Shown here: in pieces, positions 1 through 11,756 of the stretch
How the letters are laid out: each line of letters begins with the position of its first letter
How positions within the stretch are numbered: position 1 is the stretch's first letter
Source of the DNA: Ophiura sarsii
Lineage: Eukaryota > Echinodermata > Ophiuroidea > Amphilepidida > Ophiuridae
Direction: 5' to 3'
DNA length: 64,000 bases
NCBI GenBank assembly: GCA_035610835.1
Contig: CM069448.1
Coordinates: 27,305,905 to 27,369,904, forward strand
The notes under the pieces: generated by a model
What the model saw: only the letters and a program-made list of their open reading frames with translations
Told to the model about the DNA's origin: nothing
Database searches by the model: none
Position numbers and translations under genes: made by a program

Positions 1-188
1 GCATCCTAGTGAAAAAATATATGGATATAAAATAAAGTGACACCATTAAGTATGTGTAAGAGATTGTCGCATCTATCCACCAAAAAGTCTACCTAGTTTT
101 GGCTTCATGAGGTTTAAAACCTTGCGATGCACAAAAAGCGGCATCTTCGTTATCTTGTGAGATCGAGTCATGTGACAGCCCAATGGTC
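1..188 (-). other. TMEM127 3' UTR / downstream flank
   Basis: Sequence immediately 3' of the TMEM127 stop codon. No minus-strand AATAAA is visible before the window edge, so the polyadenylation site is probably outside. Nothing else is recognisable. Confidence 0.6.
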
Positions 189-514
189 TTATGGTGTGTA
201 TGCGGGAGGGGGAGGCATATTGGAAGGCGTAGTTGTCGCGGCTGGCGGGCCTCCGACCCCTGCCTCCAACAACTCATCCCAATCCTCTACTAGTCTCTCT
301 CTTGGTACAGACTCTTCGTATGACGAGTAAGGTCTGAGAAGGTTCGTTGCAGAGATGATTACAGAAAGCGCCCCTGACGCCACAATGAGGTAGAATCCAA
401 CCTCGAATGACACAACCACTCTGCTTCCCGGTGCTTTGATATGTTCTTGCAATACTTCCTCCATAAGCATCGCTGACCAATAACAGAAACCGTTGATTGT
501 TACACACAGCAAAA
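189..514 (-). CDS. TMEM127: TMEM127, terminal coding exon (partial gene)
   Basis: Encodes the C-terminal ~107 residues of transmembrane protein 127, an endosomal/lysosomal multipass protein that restrains mTORC1 signalling in vertebrates. Seen: a stretch ending GFCYWSAML aligns with human GFSYWASEL, then a membrane segment (VGFYLIVASGALSVIISATNLLR, positions about 264-332), an acidic linker and the tail PPPPAYTP, matching human QPPPAYTP. The PPAY motif is a WW-domain ligand of NEDD4-family ubiquitin ligases. The exon starts at 514 after a polypyrimidine tract and TTAACAG acceptor; the first two bases complete a split codon (phase 1), the phase I recall for the last human intron. Stop is TAA at 189-191. 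Upstream exons should lie at higher coordinates but I could not find them; a gap at 897-996 and repeat-filled DNA follow. The linker is longer and more Pro/Thr-rich than in human. Confidence 0.93.
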
Positions 515-896
515 CTGTTAAGTAGAAAGAATGATAATGATTTATGTTAGTTTTTTATATAACAACGTACATTGAAGGCGAGATATTGTTTCAATTCCCT
601 TCCAAGTCCCTTCTCTACCCAGCCCCTCCTCTATCCCTCCTTAGGCACTCCTATATCTCAGAGATCCCAAATTCCTCTTCCGTATTTCCCCCTGTCCACT
701 CCCATCTTAAGTAACAGGAGACACCACAACATATGTATTATAACATTTTCAATGACACTTCTCTTCATAGTATCAACACTATGGTTCAAGAACTTCAATA
801 AATTCCCTAGGCCCTTTCCTACAATCCCCGAAGCCCTTCCTCCCAACAACATTCCCAATGATGTGTCCTCTATAGTCAGTTACAATGGGTGTCTTC
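515..896. other. TMEM127 last intron, pyrimidine-rich
   Basis: The plus strand at about 590-720 is rich in C and T. It stays open for about 100 codons in one frame, but that reading is low-complexity Pro/Ser/Leu with no family resemblance. I treat it as intron. Confidence 0.5.
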
Positions 897-996
897 NNNN
901 NNNNNNNNNNNNNNNNNNNNNNNNNNNNNNNNNNNNNNNNNNNNNNNNNNNNNNNNNNNNNNNNNNNNNNNNNNNNNNNNNNNNNNNNNNNNNNNN
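897..996. other. Assembly gap (100 N)
   Basis: Exactly 100 undetermined bases, the usual placeholder for a gap of unknown size. It lies at the edge of a tandem repeat, which probably caused the break. An upstream TMEM127 exon could be missing here. Confidence 0.99.
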
Positions 997-1835
997 TGGT
1001 TGCAACATGTTTCAAGAACGTTTTATGGACCATTTTAGTTAGTAAACTAGATATTTTTGCGCATTTCGAGCCAATTGGTTTCATTTTTTTTATTATTCAA
1101 GCTTAAACAAAATGGCTTTATGAATGTTTTTCAGGACCATTTTAGTGTTGAAATAACCATTTTTTGCACAAATTAATTTCAATGTTTTATATATTATTCA
1201 AGCTTAACCAGATTGATTCAGGAACGTTTTTCAGGACCATTTCAGTGTAAAAATAAAAAAAAAATTCGCGCTGCGCGCGAATTAGTTGGAATGTTTTATT
1301 ATTCAAGCTTAACAAGATAGTTTCAGGAAGGTTTTTTTTACCTTTTCTTTTTACAATAGCCATTTTTAAAAAATATTTTGTTATTCAATTTGAACAAGAT
1401 GGCTTCAGAAACGTTTTCTGGACTTTTTATTGTTAAAATAGACATTTTTTGGTGCGCTACGCGCGTATTAGTTTCAATGATTATTTATTATTCAAGCTTA
1501 ACAAGATAGCTTCAGAAACGCTTTTCTAAACCTTTATTTTTACAATAGCAAATTTGTTCGATGTTTCGCGGGAATCATTTTTTATTTTGTGTTATTCAAT
1601 TTCAACAAGATGGCTTCATAAACGTTTTCTGACACTTTTTAGTGTTAAAATATACATTTTTTGCGCGCTACGCGCGTATTAGTCTCACTGATTATTTATT
1701 ATTCAAGCTTAACGAGATGGCTTCAAGACTGTTCTTCTAAACCTTTATTTTTACCTATAGCAAATTTAGTTTCATATTATCAGTCAAACTTAAATAACAA
1801 CATGGCTTCAGGAACGGTTTGTTAAACTCCCGGTT
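997..1835. repeat. Tandem repeat, ~110-130 bp units
   Basis: Six to seven diverged copies of a unit containing TTATTCAAGCTTAAC, AGATGGCTTCAGGAACG, TTTTCTGGACCATTTT and a GCGCGCTACGCGCG-like palindrome. Single relatives appear at about 11320-11430 and 15775-15835, so the unit is also dispersed. Confidence 0.85.
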
Positions 1836-2374
1836 AAATCTTTCTTTTGACAATAATAGCCGATATTCCAAAAAATCCAATCCAAGCCAAAAATCCAATC
1901 CAAGGGGGCACACCCCCCTCAGACTCGTTGCCGCGGAACGGTGCGAACCAATGAAAATTATTTTTAAGCCCCCCGGGTAAAAAAATCCTGCGCACGCCTA
2001 TGTTTAGCCCCGCTTTTAGCTTTATGATTGCTTGAAACTTTCTTTGTCACAACTAACCATAAAGTTACAATAAACTTAGCGTAAATGCATCGATATATCG
2101 CACCCTTCATAGTCTGAAAGGTCTAAATATAGAGATGGCGCCATCTCGCGATAAACAAGTGACTAATTTTCTTTAAATGGCGCTATAATGGTTTATCTTT
2201 GTTGCTAGGTGTTATGTTTGGTATCAAAATGTGCCTAAAAGATTCATCCAAATGTCTATCTAGCCTGTTTGGTAAACAAATAATCAAAAGTTACTTTAAA
2301 TGACCTAAACAAAGTGTACGAGTTTCTTTTGTTTTGAGCACTTCAGTAATTCCCCAAATGTGCTTATCCTTTAA
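1836..2374. other. No feature seen
   Basis: AT-rich intergenic or intronic DNA with no open frame, splice-like exon or clear repeat. Confidence 0.4.
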
Positions 2375-3330
2375 TTAAATGTTGGATATCGTCGGCAGTA
2401 ACGTGCTTTAATTCGTCAAATTTGAATGAATCCTTTTGAAATCAATGTCTGATATCTACCGTAAATGTTGTCAAATTCACTAATCCTTTAAATTTAATTC
2501 TACGCGCGCTATACGCTTACGTTAGATGTATATAGCAGAACGGCGTCAATTAATGTGTGCTATCTACCGTAGATAGCAATGTAGTCAAATTAGCGAATTC
2601 CTTACAATTAATGTTGTGCTATCTACAGTAGATAGCAAAGTTTTTAAATGTCTTAATCCTCTATATGTATGTGTTATCGACTGATAGGCCCTATTAGTAA
2701 ACATAACTTGTAACATATGTGCTATCGGTACGGTACGAAAAAGTTGTTTAATCCTTTTAGAAAGATAGCAATTCGTTTATCAAATTCACAATAGATCCGA
2801 TTTGTGATATCTACCGATAGATATCAATGTTGTCAAATACACTAATTTTTATTAAATTTAATTTTGCGATATAGGCCTATGGTTGATATAGCAATTCGTA
2901 TAAATGTATCCTTTTAAATTTCATTTGTGCTATCTTCCGTAGAAAGCAATGTAGTCAAATTCACTAATCCTTATTAAATTTAATGTGTTTTTACTAATCC
3001 TTTAAACGTGCTCTCGACGATAGAAATAAGCAACATCAATCGTTACGTATATCAATGTGTTATCTACTAGTAGACAACAAAGTTGGTATAAATTCATTGG
3101 TATCTGCGATAGATAGATAGCAATGTATATCAAATTCCCCAAGCCATTCAATTAACAATAAATATATGCTACGGTTATAGTAATTGGGTATAATTTATCA
3201 ATCATTTCGCACTTGTTATCTACGGTAGACAGCAAATGTCATAACACTCACCAATCCGTTAAACTGATACTATAGTATCTGCTATTGCTGTCTTCCCTAT
3301 AGATAGAAATGTCGTCAAATTTACTAAACT
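2375..3330. repeat. Tandem array of GCTATCTAC/GTAGATAGC hairpins
   Basis: About a dozen diverged units, 60-100 bp apart, each with the short palindrome TGCTATCTACCGTAGATAGC or a decayed form, followed by AATGTNGTCAAATTCACTAATCC. The same hairpin recurs singly at 8046-8068 and three times at 16300-16366. Confidence 0.8.
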
Positions 3331-3419
3331 ATCAATTTTTACAAGATATGTACCAATGAAATCATCGTATACCGTCGTAAAATCCTGTGTAGTATTTCAT
3401 TTTTAATATCGCAACGAGT

Positions 3420-3830
3420 CAATAAAACACGATTGCCGAACTAGGGTTGAACTTCGGCAAAATAAAAGAAACATGTTTAGCGTCCGCACTTTTCAAACAA
3501 AGAAAGAAGAAGGAGGCCTTTCTAAAACTTTTAAGTGCAAATCGCCCTTATTAGCGATCAACTTTGCAAACAGGAGTCCTTTTTTATCTTATTTTTAATT
3601 CCGTGGCTCTGAAGGGTTGGTCACCTCAAAACTTGTTTAAAAATGCTTATAAGATAGAATCAAAGCTGTATCGAATTCTGAAACACCTGAACAAAAACGT
3701 TATTACTGAAGAAATAAAGACAAAAGAAAAGAAAATTGAAGCGGGCCCAAAACAAAGGAAGCGTGTGGGGATGCTAAACATTGCTTTTACAATTTGGCCT
3801 TATCATGCTTATAAACCTTGTCACACCCAA
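3420..3830. repeat. Dispersed repeat copy (partner at 27410-27720)
   Basis: Contains AACATGTTTAGCGTCC, AAGAAGGAGGCCT, a GGTTGGTCACC block and ACAAAACTTG-like sequence that recur in the same order at 27410-27720 on the same or opposite orientation with substantial divergence. An open frame at 3564-3839 falls inside and has no recognisable protein similarity. Confidence 0.5.
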
Positions 3831-4607
3831 TCAAACTAATTCAATATTCATGATGTATATAACGTTGATTTATTAATGCAATTAACACCATACAATTTGT
3901 GAGTTCAACATTATCCTTTCATCGGGCCATGATATACAAAATAAAAGCCAATGTATAACATATACATGTAGGCCTATCTATAAATGTATTATAAAGGCAT
4001 GACGTTAGAAGCACGCTAAAAACAAATATGTAATTTTGTTGGCAACTTATGGCTAGAGATCACAAAATAACACTACCAAACCATCCGGATTAGGGATAGG
4101 GTTTGAGTTTATTTGTAGCCTGTGTATTTGGCTATTCAAAAGGTCATGGAATCAACTATAAATCCTGAACAAGTATTACATTATACTAAAATTTTGTTTT
4201 TAAATACCGTAATTTAACTTGTAACACTACGTTTAATATAAGAGCGTGTTTTGGTCATCTTTGATGATATTCGGTTTCTTGAACTCGTCTTTAATAACTA
4301 CTTACAAGGAACGCCGTGCATATAGTGACGTTAATGCTATATTTGTAAAGTTACCATTCCAAAACACACTCCAGGGCACACACTTTTCCACAAAAGTAGA
4401 ACGATTTCTTTGAATAAAATTAAAAAGAACCGTCACATTGTAATACATTTATAAAATTAATAAATAGGCTGATACAATATAATAAATATTCTCTTTCTTG
4501 GACATTCAAATTTTAGTCACTCTTATTTAAGCAGATGAAATACGAAGAGTTATATTATTGATTAATCATAGATAATTTGTTATCGTTGATGGCGAATAAG
4601 GTTTATT
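3831..4607. other. No feature seen
   Basis: AT-rich, non-coding in appearance. Confidence 0.4.
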
Positions 4608-4737
4608 GCGAATAGGTAAAAATCAATTGATTATCCTTTTCTGATGCATTGTGGGAGAGAAAAGGGACCAAATTTGCCCCATTTTCTCTCCCACAATGCA
4701 TCAGAAAACAATAATCAATTGATTTTTACCTATTCGC
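4608..4737. mobile_element. Hairpin MITE, ~60-bp arms
   Basis: Near-perfect inverted repeat from GCGAATAGGTAAAAATC to GATTTTTACCTATTCGC. Inner arms include TGATGCATTGTGGGAGAG and its complement around a short loop at about 4665-4680. Weaker pairing extends outward to about 4591-4760. Confidence 0.9.
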
Positions 4738-4764
4738 GATAAGGCTTATGGCAAGAGCAGCATT

Positions 4765-6692
4765 TTTAACAGAACCCTTTGGAAATCCATCCATTCCGAC
4801 ATCACTTATTACACTTAAAAATGTATGTAGTTCAAGTAACTCCTTTTCAGGGTCAAAATACACCAACTGTAGCCCTATACTTTTTCTACTATTTTTGTAA
4901 CGCTTTTGGTGACATTTTCTTGGTAATTTGATACAAAAAAGTATACGAAATTACTATAGAAACATTTAGTGTATTTTAACTACTTCTTTTTAAGTGTGTA
5001 TAGTTCGGATCTAGCCAGGTCATGGCTAATAAAGCTTTAACAAAATCATCTTAAAACTGTTAGGCTTATTAGTAATTATCTTTGCTTTGGTGTTGACGAA
5101 AGGACAAAACTTCCCCAAAGGATACAAATTTAAAGCTGTGATCCAGGCCTACAACATATAATCAACATAACATGTAAACTGACAGCTCCTATAGTTATAA
5201 CATCGTTGTCTATGGCTATATTATACATTACAGTACAAGAATGGACACAACATGTTCCCTGATACGTTCACATCGATGTATTGGATCCATGCATATTCTG
5301 TTTTAATTCAAGACGACAGTGAAAATCTGCCCTCACTTTTTAAATGTCGAAACAGCATAATAGTGATACGGCATAATTCGTTTAAAGTTCAATAGCGGTT
5401 ATTCATGTAACGGATGGATTAGCTGGCATATTGTCGGGAATAATAATTGTGGTTAAGATTTTCAGAAAGAAGTCACCGACACCTGTTTCATGATATAGGC
5501 CAATTGGTAGCACGGTTCATGCAATAAATTGGACGTCATACACCAATTCAATAGGCCGGGTGCGATACCCTTAGCATGCTTAGTGTAGTCTGTTGCGTGG
5601 ACAACCTCTATTGATTATAAACGCACGCCGTGATGTTAACAATTTCATTATGGCGCCAACATGCATTCCGGTCACGCGACAGTTTCTTATCGCTCACCGG
5701 ACAAGACGACATTCGGACCGTAAGACAATTGTCGGACTTGGTTCAAATCATCATCTTGAGGCGAGACTTCCACTGCATCACGGAATGACTGTCGTGATAA
5801 TTTGAACAAGCACAGAATAATTAATAGCACTTCATGCCCAATATATACGCGTGTATAACACTGAACAAACGTATCACAGGTTATTAATATTTCAGCAACA
5901 CAAATCAAATTGATATATATTATACTAATTATTAGGGTCTGATGGGTATCTATATATCAGGTTCCTTATACTTTCATATTCGAACCGTTTACGAACTGAA
6001 CACGCTGAAATAATGTTCATATTAAAAACCACTACGTTCTTACTCTTGTTAAAGACACTCTCATACAATATCTATACACTGGCAACTGGGTAAACATTTA
6101 ACTAATAAAATCATACGCAATATAAATGATCAACACTCGGCTGATCAGGTAATAGCCAGTACATTGTATATATTAATTATAATTTAGTCGATTTGACAAC
6201 TCAATCAATCAAGACCTTCCGTTTGTATTATATGGTTGCAATAACCATCTGCGAGCAAAGGATGTCATCATTGTGTTTTGTAAATTCTTTCTATAGTAGC
6301 ATATTTTTGACTATTTGCTATTCTATAGAGGGGCCTAGTATTAACGTCGGGTTTTTCTAAAAACATCATGTATTAAATGACTCTCATAGTAACTAACCTT
6401 AACATAATAATAATTTGAAGAAAAAAACACCGAACAAGATAGACCTACACCAATGGTCAGTTTTATTATTCCACCGTGCCTAAAAGAGTGAATTTTCATA
6501 CACTTGTTTGGAACATGTAAAAAAAAACCACTATAATAATATTAGATCGTCTCAGGATTTGGAATATGTATCCAATTCTATTTTTCCTAAATTTGAAGGC
6601 ACATTCTATTTCTTAATTAGGGGTACAAATCATATTGGGTAGTTAAGGTAGCCTCATACCAACCTATATTTTGAATGGATCTTTTTATATTT
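4765..6692. other. No gene seen
   Basis: AT-rich DNA. The segment 5590-5910 has overlapping open frames of about 70 codons on both strands, but neither resembles a known protein nor has paired splice sites; missing TMEM127 exons were sought here and not found. Confidence 0.4.
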
Positions 6693-7021
6693 AGTGGCGT
6701 AACCAGGATTTAAGTTGTAATATGGGGCAACGGGGGCAACATCAACAACAAAAAACACAAAAAACGCGCGCAGAGCAGCTAGCGCTCTTGTTTATTTATT
6801 TTTTACTTCAAAGTGCTTGCATTATCAGTGTATGGTTACAAATCTGCATGATACTGTGTGCGCGAAGCGCGCTAAATTTAATTGTAATCTCAGGTTTATC
6901 GATTTTGAATACCCATTTTCTTCTTTTTGGTCGCTTTTCTTGGTATCACTAACTTGCCGACAGTACCCTGATTTGCCGACAAACCACCGGAGCAGGGGTC
7001 CTATCCCCTGGCTACGCCACT
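6693..7021. mobile_element. MITE with AGTGGCGTA inverted ends
   Basis: Left end AGTGGCGTAACCAGG and right end CCTGGCTACGCCACT are inverted copies 329 bp apart. A related element lies at 54664-54836. It would fall in the 3' region of the small secreted-protein gene next door and contains minus-strand AATAAA motifs at about 6790-6799. Confidence 0.85.
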
Positions 7022-7223
7022 GTTTCTTTGATGAGTCATTGAGAGTCAATAAATGTGGTATGAAATATGAACATCTTCCCAGTACTGAGCAGATTATATT
7101 GTCCGGTATAACAGGTGTCGAGATCCAGGTTTAGGTACGTGACGCGGTGAATGGCGAATTCCAAAAGTTACAGGACTGTTAGAGGCATACATAATATGAA
7201 GAACAAACTTTTTCACTGTCGTA

Positions 7224-7384
7224 TTATTTGGCTCCTACTGCCGCCGTGACGCCAGCAAGTACTAGACTAACACAGAAAGACAATACGGCGGCGCCACCAG
7301 TTCCTTGCGTTGAGTTATTCGGCATGGTACTTGCAGTCATGGTACTATTAGACTCGACGGTGGTCATATTCATGGTAGACTGTG
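7224..7384 (-). CDS. CD24-like GPI-anchored mucin-like peptide, exon 2
   Basis: Terminal exon of a putative small cell-surface glycoprotein. After a strong acceptor (TTCTTTTTCATGTATACAG) it opens with CA, which completes the G left by exon 1. It encodes 52 residues: a Ser/Thr/Met/Asn-rich stalk with sequons NMT, NST and NNST, a small-residue stretch GTGGAA suited to a GPI omega site, and a hydrophobic C-terminus VLSFCVSLVLAGVTAAVGAK before TAA at 7224-7226. Spliced to 8856-8922 it gives 75 residues, close to human CD24 (80, also two coding exons with the signal peptide in the first). Such stalks evolve too fast for homology to be shown, so CD24-like describes architecture only. A short type I membrane protein is the alternative, though the tail lacks basic flanking residues. 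Confidence 0.7.
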
Positions 7385-7447
7385 CTGTATACATGAAAAA
7401 GAAGAGACAACACCGTAAATGAATAGGCTTTCCAAGAAGCGGGTATA

Positions 7448-7666
7448 GACGTTATTTGTAATTGACGATTTCAGGCTAAATAGGGAAGCATCATATTTGA
7501 CGTCACTAATAACGAAAAACGAGGCCAATTGTAGTAAATTACATCACTTGTGACATCACAAGTGACGTAATTTACTACAATTGGCCTCGCCCTCGTTACT
7601 GATTAGTGACGTCACTCGAATATGTCTCCCTCTTAAGCCTGACACTGGCCAATTACGAATAACGTC
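7448..7666. mobile_element. Long hairpin (foldback) MITE, ~108-bp arms
   Basis: Ends GACGTTATTTGTAATTG and CAATTACGAATAACGTC-type are inverted. The inner arms pair almost perfectly: GAGGCCAATTGTAGTAAATT versus AATTTACTACAATTGGCCTC, with a centre near 7553. It sits in the intron 60 bp upstream of the exon-2 acceptor of the CD24-like gene. Confidence 0.9.
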
Positions 7667-7906
7667 TAGGCCTATTATTAGTTTTACTATATACACTGAA
7701 TATATTTGTCAGAAACACCGTTCCCAACTTTCAAAGTCTATAGAATTAATTAACCAAAAGCATAGGCACGTTTGTACTTATTTTATGCATTTTTCATGGT
7801 GATTCCAAATCGGGTGATGACATTTTATACTTTTTCCCCTTTTGAAACATTTTGTGAAAATTTGGAACTGTCGTCTGCAGACGACTGCCACCGTGGAAAG
7901 TATTAA
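7667..7906. mobile_element. TTAACACTTTCCACG-family MITE, left end lost
   Basis: The right half matches complete family members: GGCACGTTTGTACTTA, ATTTTTCATGGTGATTCC, GTCGTCTGCAGACGAC and terminal CGTGGAAAGTATTAA. The left terminal repeat is not recognisable. Confidence 0.75.
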
Positions 7907-8201
7907 GATAATTAGTTATAGGAATATACCACGCTACGACGTCAGAGTAGAGTGTACAAGGGCGTGGCCGCCGGTCCATTAACATGTACAGGAGCCTGTG
8001 CGCGCGTACGCCGCCTGTTGACTTCATGTACACTACATGTAGATTGTGCTATCTACTGAAGATAGCACATTGTGAATAGTGGCGTCGCACGCTATTACTC
8101 CATCTTAGAATACACACAAATATAATAATCAAGTACTCAAGTATAAATATACAGGGGGAAATTAATTGATTGGGTTATTCATATAAGAACAATCAGTTTA
8201 C

Positions 8202-8424
8202 CTATAATCAAAACAATAATTTGTCGATCACAGCGTATTGATTTCTTGCGTCCCATGCGCCTAGTGCGTATTGTGTGTTACCGCGCCATTCGTACAGTTC
8301 ACACGCACCGACAGCGCGACTGTTTTGGAATGCACTGCATGCAATTAAACACGCTCAACCTTTGTAATATCGCGAGCGCTCGGATCTTGGCGCTGTGATC
8401 GACAAATTATTGTTTTGATTATAG
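8202..8424. mobile_element. MITE with ~34-bp inverted repeats
   Basis: CTATAATCAAAACAATAAT then TTGTCGATCACAGCG at 8202-8235 is repeated in reverse complement at 8389-8424. The core is GC-richer. A diverged relative is at 21224-21388. Confidence 0.9.
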
Positions 8425-8855
8425 TAAAGTAGTGACTAATAGCCGACAATAATTGTTTGTTCGTGTTAGTTTCCATCACTTGAATCGATTACAATTGTAC
8501 TTTTATCGCAAACCAATAGAGGATAACACTTTTTTCTTTAAGCAAAGCAAACTGCAGGTATTTGATGCTTACCTATTAGACATAGGCCTATTGCCCTCAT
8601 TCTGATAACATCGCAAAACAATTTGTGATACACAATTAGTAGGCCTATAGGCCTAATTATTTGGATAACGTTATCCCCCGGGCCCTGGTATCACATTATA
8701 TCGTCAAGTTTCCCGTGAATTGCTTGTTGTGTTGTTGGTGTTCTCCATGTGTTTTATACGTGTATTTGAAACATTCGGCGTGATGATATTTCTGAACTTT
8801 AAGGCGAGTTAGATGGCAATGACCATAGGGGCCTATAGTTAGTACGAAACCATAC

Positions 8856-8922
8856 CTGTTATTAGCGCTGCAAATACGGCAAGACTTAATGTCAGTGTCA
8901 CGAAAACCTCAGCCTTCCCCAT
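8856..8922 (-). CDS. CD24-like peptide, exon 1 (signal peptide)
   Basis: Starts at ATG (8922-8920) and encodes 22 residues, MGKAEVFVTLTLS then LAVFAALIT: a short charged N-region, a hydrophobic core and a plausible cleavage after ITA once the junction alanine is made. It ends with a phase-1 donor ACAG|GTATGG that matches the phase of the exon at 7384. TTTTTGTTGACAG immediately precedes the ATG and looks like an acceptor, so a 5' UTR exon is likely upstream on the minus strand (candidate 9702-9759). The intron is about 1.47 kb and hosts two MITEs and a hairpin element. Confidence 0.7.
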
Positions 8923-9701
8923 CTGTCAACAAAAATAGTATAACAATAATTAACACATACAAAATGGTATGATTTAAACTCTCCAGGTCTATACGTTCAG
9001 TTAATAATTGAAGACCTCCAAGGATTTGACTACGAAGGGATAATTTTGAATACGATGGTCGTATTAAAGTATATCGAATTCGTTAACGAATCCGTTAGCC
9101 ACATCTTGAAAACTCGTTTTGGGACCAGAAAGTTGATTGACCACGGTTTTAATTTTGTCTCTTTTTATTTTTTTCATCTGCTATGACAAATCAAATATAC
9201 AAATGATATATGATTACAGATCAGTAACACGGTTTATAAAAGATGCGCCCTCGAACCGAGGATCACAAAATATAACAAATAAAATCACGCGGCGAGAGAC
9301 TAGACATCAAAGCACATATATTTAGTCACTTCAGCCCTGGTTTTAAAATGACCATAATTTACTTCGAAAGGTGACAATTTTTTTGAATATTTCGCCATAA
9401 AGTTTGAAAATGTTATCTTGAGGAAAAAAGGAAACATTGTCCACATCTTATTTTCAACAAACAGCTTCCACGCCTTTTTTTTATATTAGTATCGATATAA
9501 CTAGAGAAACGTATCACATGCAACAGGTCGGCTGGATGCGTTGCTATGGCGTGGCATTTTCATAGCATTCATATGATATTGCAATATCACATTTCAAGAC
9601 CTCATTAAATCAGTTTACGGTTTTAAAATATACCAAATTAAATAAACAAGTTACGTACTTCAAATTCATTATCAAGTAAAAGGTACCTAATAATCACTTA
9701 C

Positions 9702-9759
9702 CTTTCAAATTTAGATGCGTAGGTAACACTAGCGGGTATTCTAAGAGCGAATGCAAAAC
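9702..9759 (-). other. Candidate 5' UTR exon of the CD24-like gene
   Basis: Bounded on the minus strand by GTTTGTGCAG (acceptor-like, or simply upstream exon sequence) and a near-consensus donor GAAAG|GTAAGTG at 9702/9701. It lies upstream of the acceptor-like TTGACAG that precedes the start codon at 8922. Splicing to that site gives no useful reading frame, consistent with untranslated sequence. Evidence is splice-site quality only. Confidence 0.3.
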
Positions 9760-9769
9760 CTGCACAAAC

Positions 9770-10600
9770 CGTGAGTCTATCTCGTTACTAGGACTATTCC
9801 GAATTAAAATCCCCGGGGGCGAACAAATATCTGGTTGTTAAGATCTGGCGTACTGGACAACAGAAACAACCAATGACATGCATCCACCGCTCTGCACTTG
9901 ACGTTGGCAAAATAATAGTGAAAACAATAATGTATTGATATATATATCCAATATAATTACAATAATTATGGGGAGTACTAGAGAAAGATAATAGCTTTCG
10001 GTCACGCCCAATTGTTAGTGACTTATTGATGACTGGTACATGAAGAAAAAAAAGTAGCAAGGAACCGTAGACGGAGAGACTCGCTTACTATCATGCTTAT
10101 AGGCATTATTATTAACGGGTGAAATTACATTTATAAGAAAATGTCAGTCTGGAAAAATGTAATAAAGAAAGGACAAAAACCCAAACGATTCAGTTATTTG
10201 TATAAAATCTAATATTTATCTTGGATATGTCGATATTACAAAGATGCGTCTTGAAGAAGAAGAAAAAAAGAAAAAACAACAACACCCTTCCTTCTTGTAT
10301 GTAAAATATAAACTTTTTAAAATTCTAACATGTTTATAATGTAACTATAACGAGGGCATCAATGATGCAGGCAAGCAGAACCGCGACATTTTTGCAGGTT
10401 TCATGTATTAAAAGGGAGCTTTAGCATATCTACAATGACTCATGATAGATCTGGCCATGATGAAATTGGAATGATGGATTTTCAGCTTAGTTTAGTTTCA
10501 ATTGGACTTCACATTTGTGCAACAACTTTATTTTACAACACGACCTAAGATGACATTTAACCTTATTAACATAATCATGCAGAGTCCCATGTTACAACTA
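9770..10600. other. No feature seen
   Basis: AT-rich sequence without recognisable gene or element. Confidence 0.4.
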
Positions 10601-11290
10601 TTAAACCTAAGCGAGTTCCAATTGGACTTTAACTTACTGGTTGAAGACTGAGTGTTATTTTTAGAGTTACCGTTAATTGAATTAGTTGTTGCATTAAGGA
10701 GTTATAGCTAATTCAATTTTTTGACTAAAATATGCAAATTAACTAATTATCATATTAACACATATGCAAAGAGATATAGCTTACAACAATTGTGCAGCCG
10801 ATCATGTCCCATCATACTAGCTAACTTGGAAGTGTATCACTCATTGTTTTAAGATTAAGAGCCAAATCTTTCCAAAATATGTAAATTATGACATTAACAT
10901 AATTACAACCATACAAATAAGCCCTAACATTGATCAATTATAAATCTAGTCATGTCTTAACCCTATGTTGGTAGAGGTTAAACAGTCTATCAGTTGAAGA
11001 GTTATAATTAATTGAATAAGTTGTTGCCAAAGTTATACTAGCTAATTCAAAATGTTGACTTAAATATACAAATGAGCTAATTATCATATTTACACAAATG
11101 CAAATGAGATCTAGCTTGGACCAATATGGTACAGCTGATCATATCCTATCATACTGTAGCTAACGTGGAAGTGTAATACCCATTGTTTTCAAAATTAAGA
11201 GCCAAATCAAAGATTTGACCAAATATGCCAATTAGCACATTAGAATAATTCCTAGTTTGTAAGAGATTAAGTCAGTCTATTCATTGAAAG
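10601..11290. repeat. Tandem duplication, ~337-bp period
   Basis: About two diverged copies. GATCATGTCCCATCATACT at 10801 corresponds to GATCATATCCTATCATACT at 11137, and AATTGAATTAGTTGTTG at 10676 to AATTGAATAAGTTGTTG at about 11012. Confidence 0.7.
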
Positions 11291-11756
11291 TTTATATTGA
11301 ATTAGTCCTTGTCGCGCGATTCAATGTTTCTTTATTCAAGTTATAAAAAGATGGCTTAAGGAACGTTTTTCTGGACCATTTAAGTTTAAAAACTGACAGT
11401 TTGTACGCGTAAACTATTTAAGATTATTATCAAGATTAACATTATTCACCTTTGAAAAACAAGGAACAAAGACATTGCTTGTGTTTCTCACGTACATCCA
11501 CAACGCAAACAGGACATTGTGCAACCGTAGTGTTGGTATATTACTTTCAATAAAAACAAGGAACTACATACATTCCCAGTAAAATAAACCTCAGATACTT
11601 TTTTTCTACTCTTTTCCTCTTAACCTTGGTCACAGGCTGATCAGTGAAATTCGAATCATACACAAATAAATCATGGTTTATAGAGAGTCTAAAATGTGAT
11701 GCGATCAAGCAAAATTAGTCTGAAGTAGGGCGTATCACATTTTCAGTCCCTTATGA

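Noticed and set aside
572..1106. Long open frames on both strands spanning 572-1106
   Set aside because: They run through 100 N and pyrimidine-rich or tandem-repeat DNA; composition is low-complexity and no family is recognisable.
5593..5908. Candidate TMEM127 upstream exon
   Set aside because: The minus-strand translation lacks the expected FLLDVFGP-like block and paired splice sites in the right phase.
7228..7422. Plus-strand 64-codon frame ending in KKKRQHRK
   Set aside because: It is antisense to the CD24-like exon, whose minus-strand frame has matching splice sites, signal-peptide partner and sequons.
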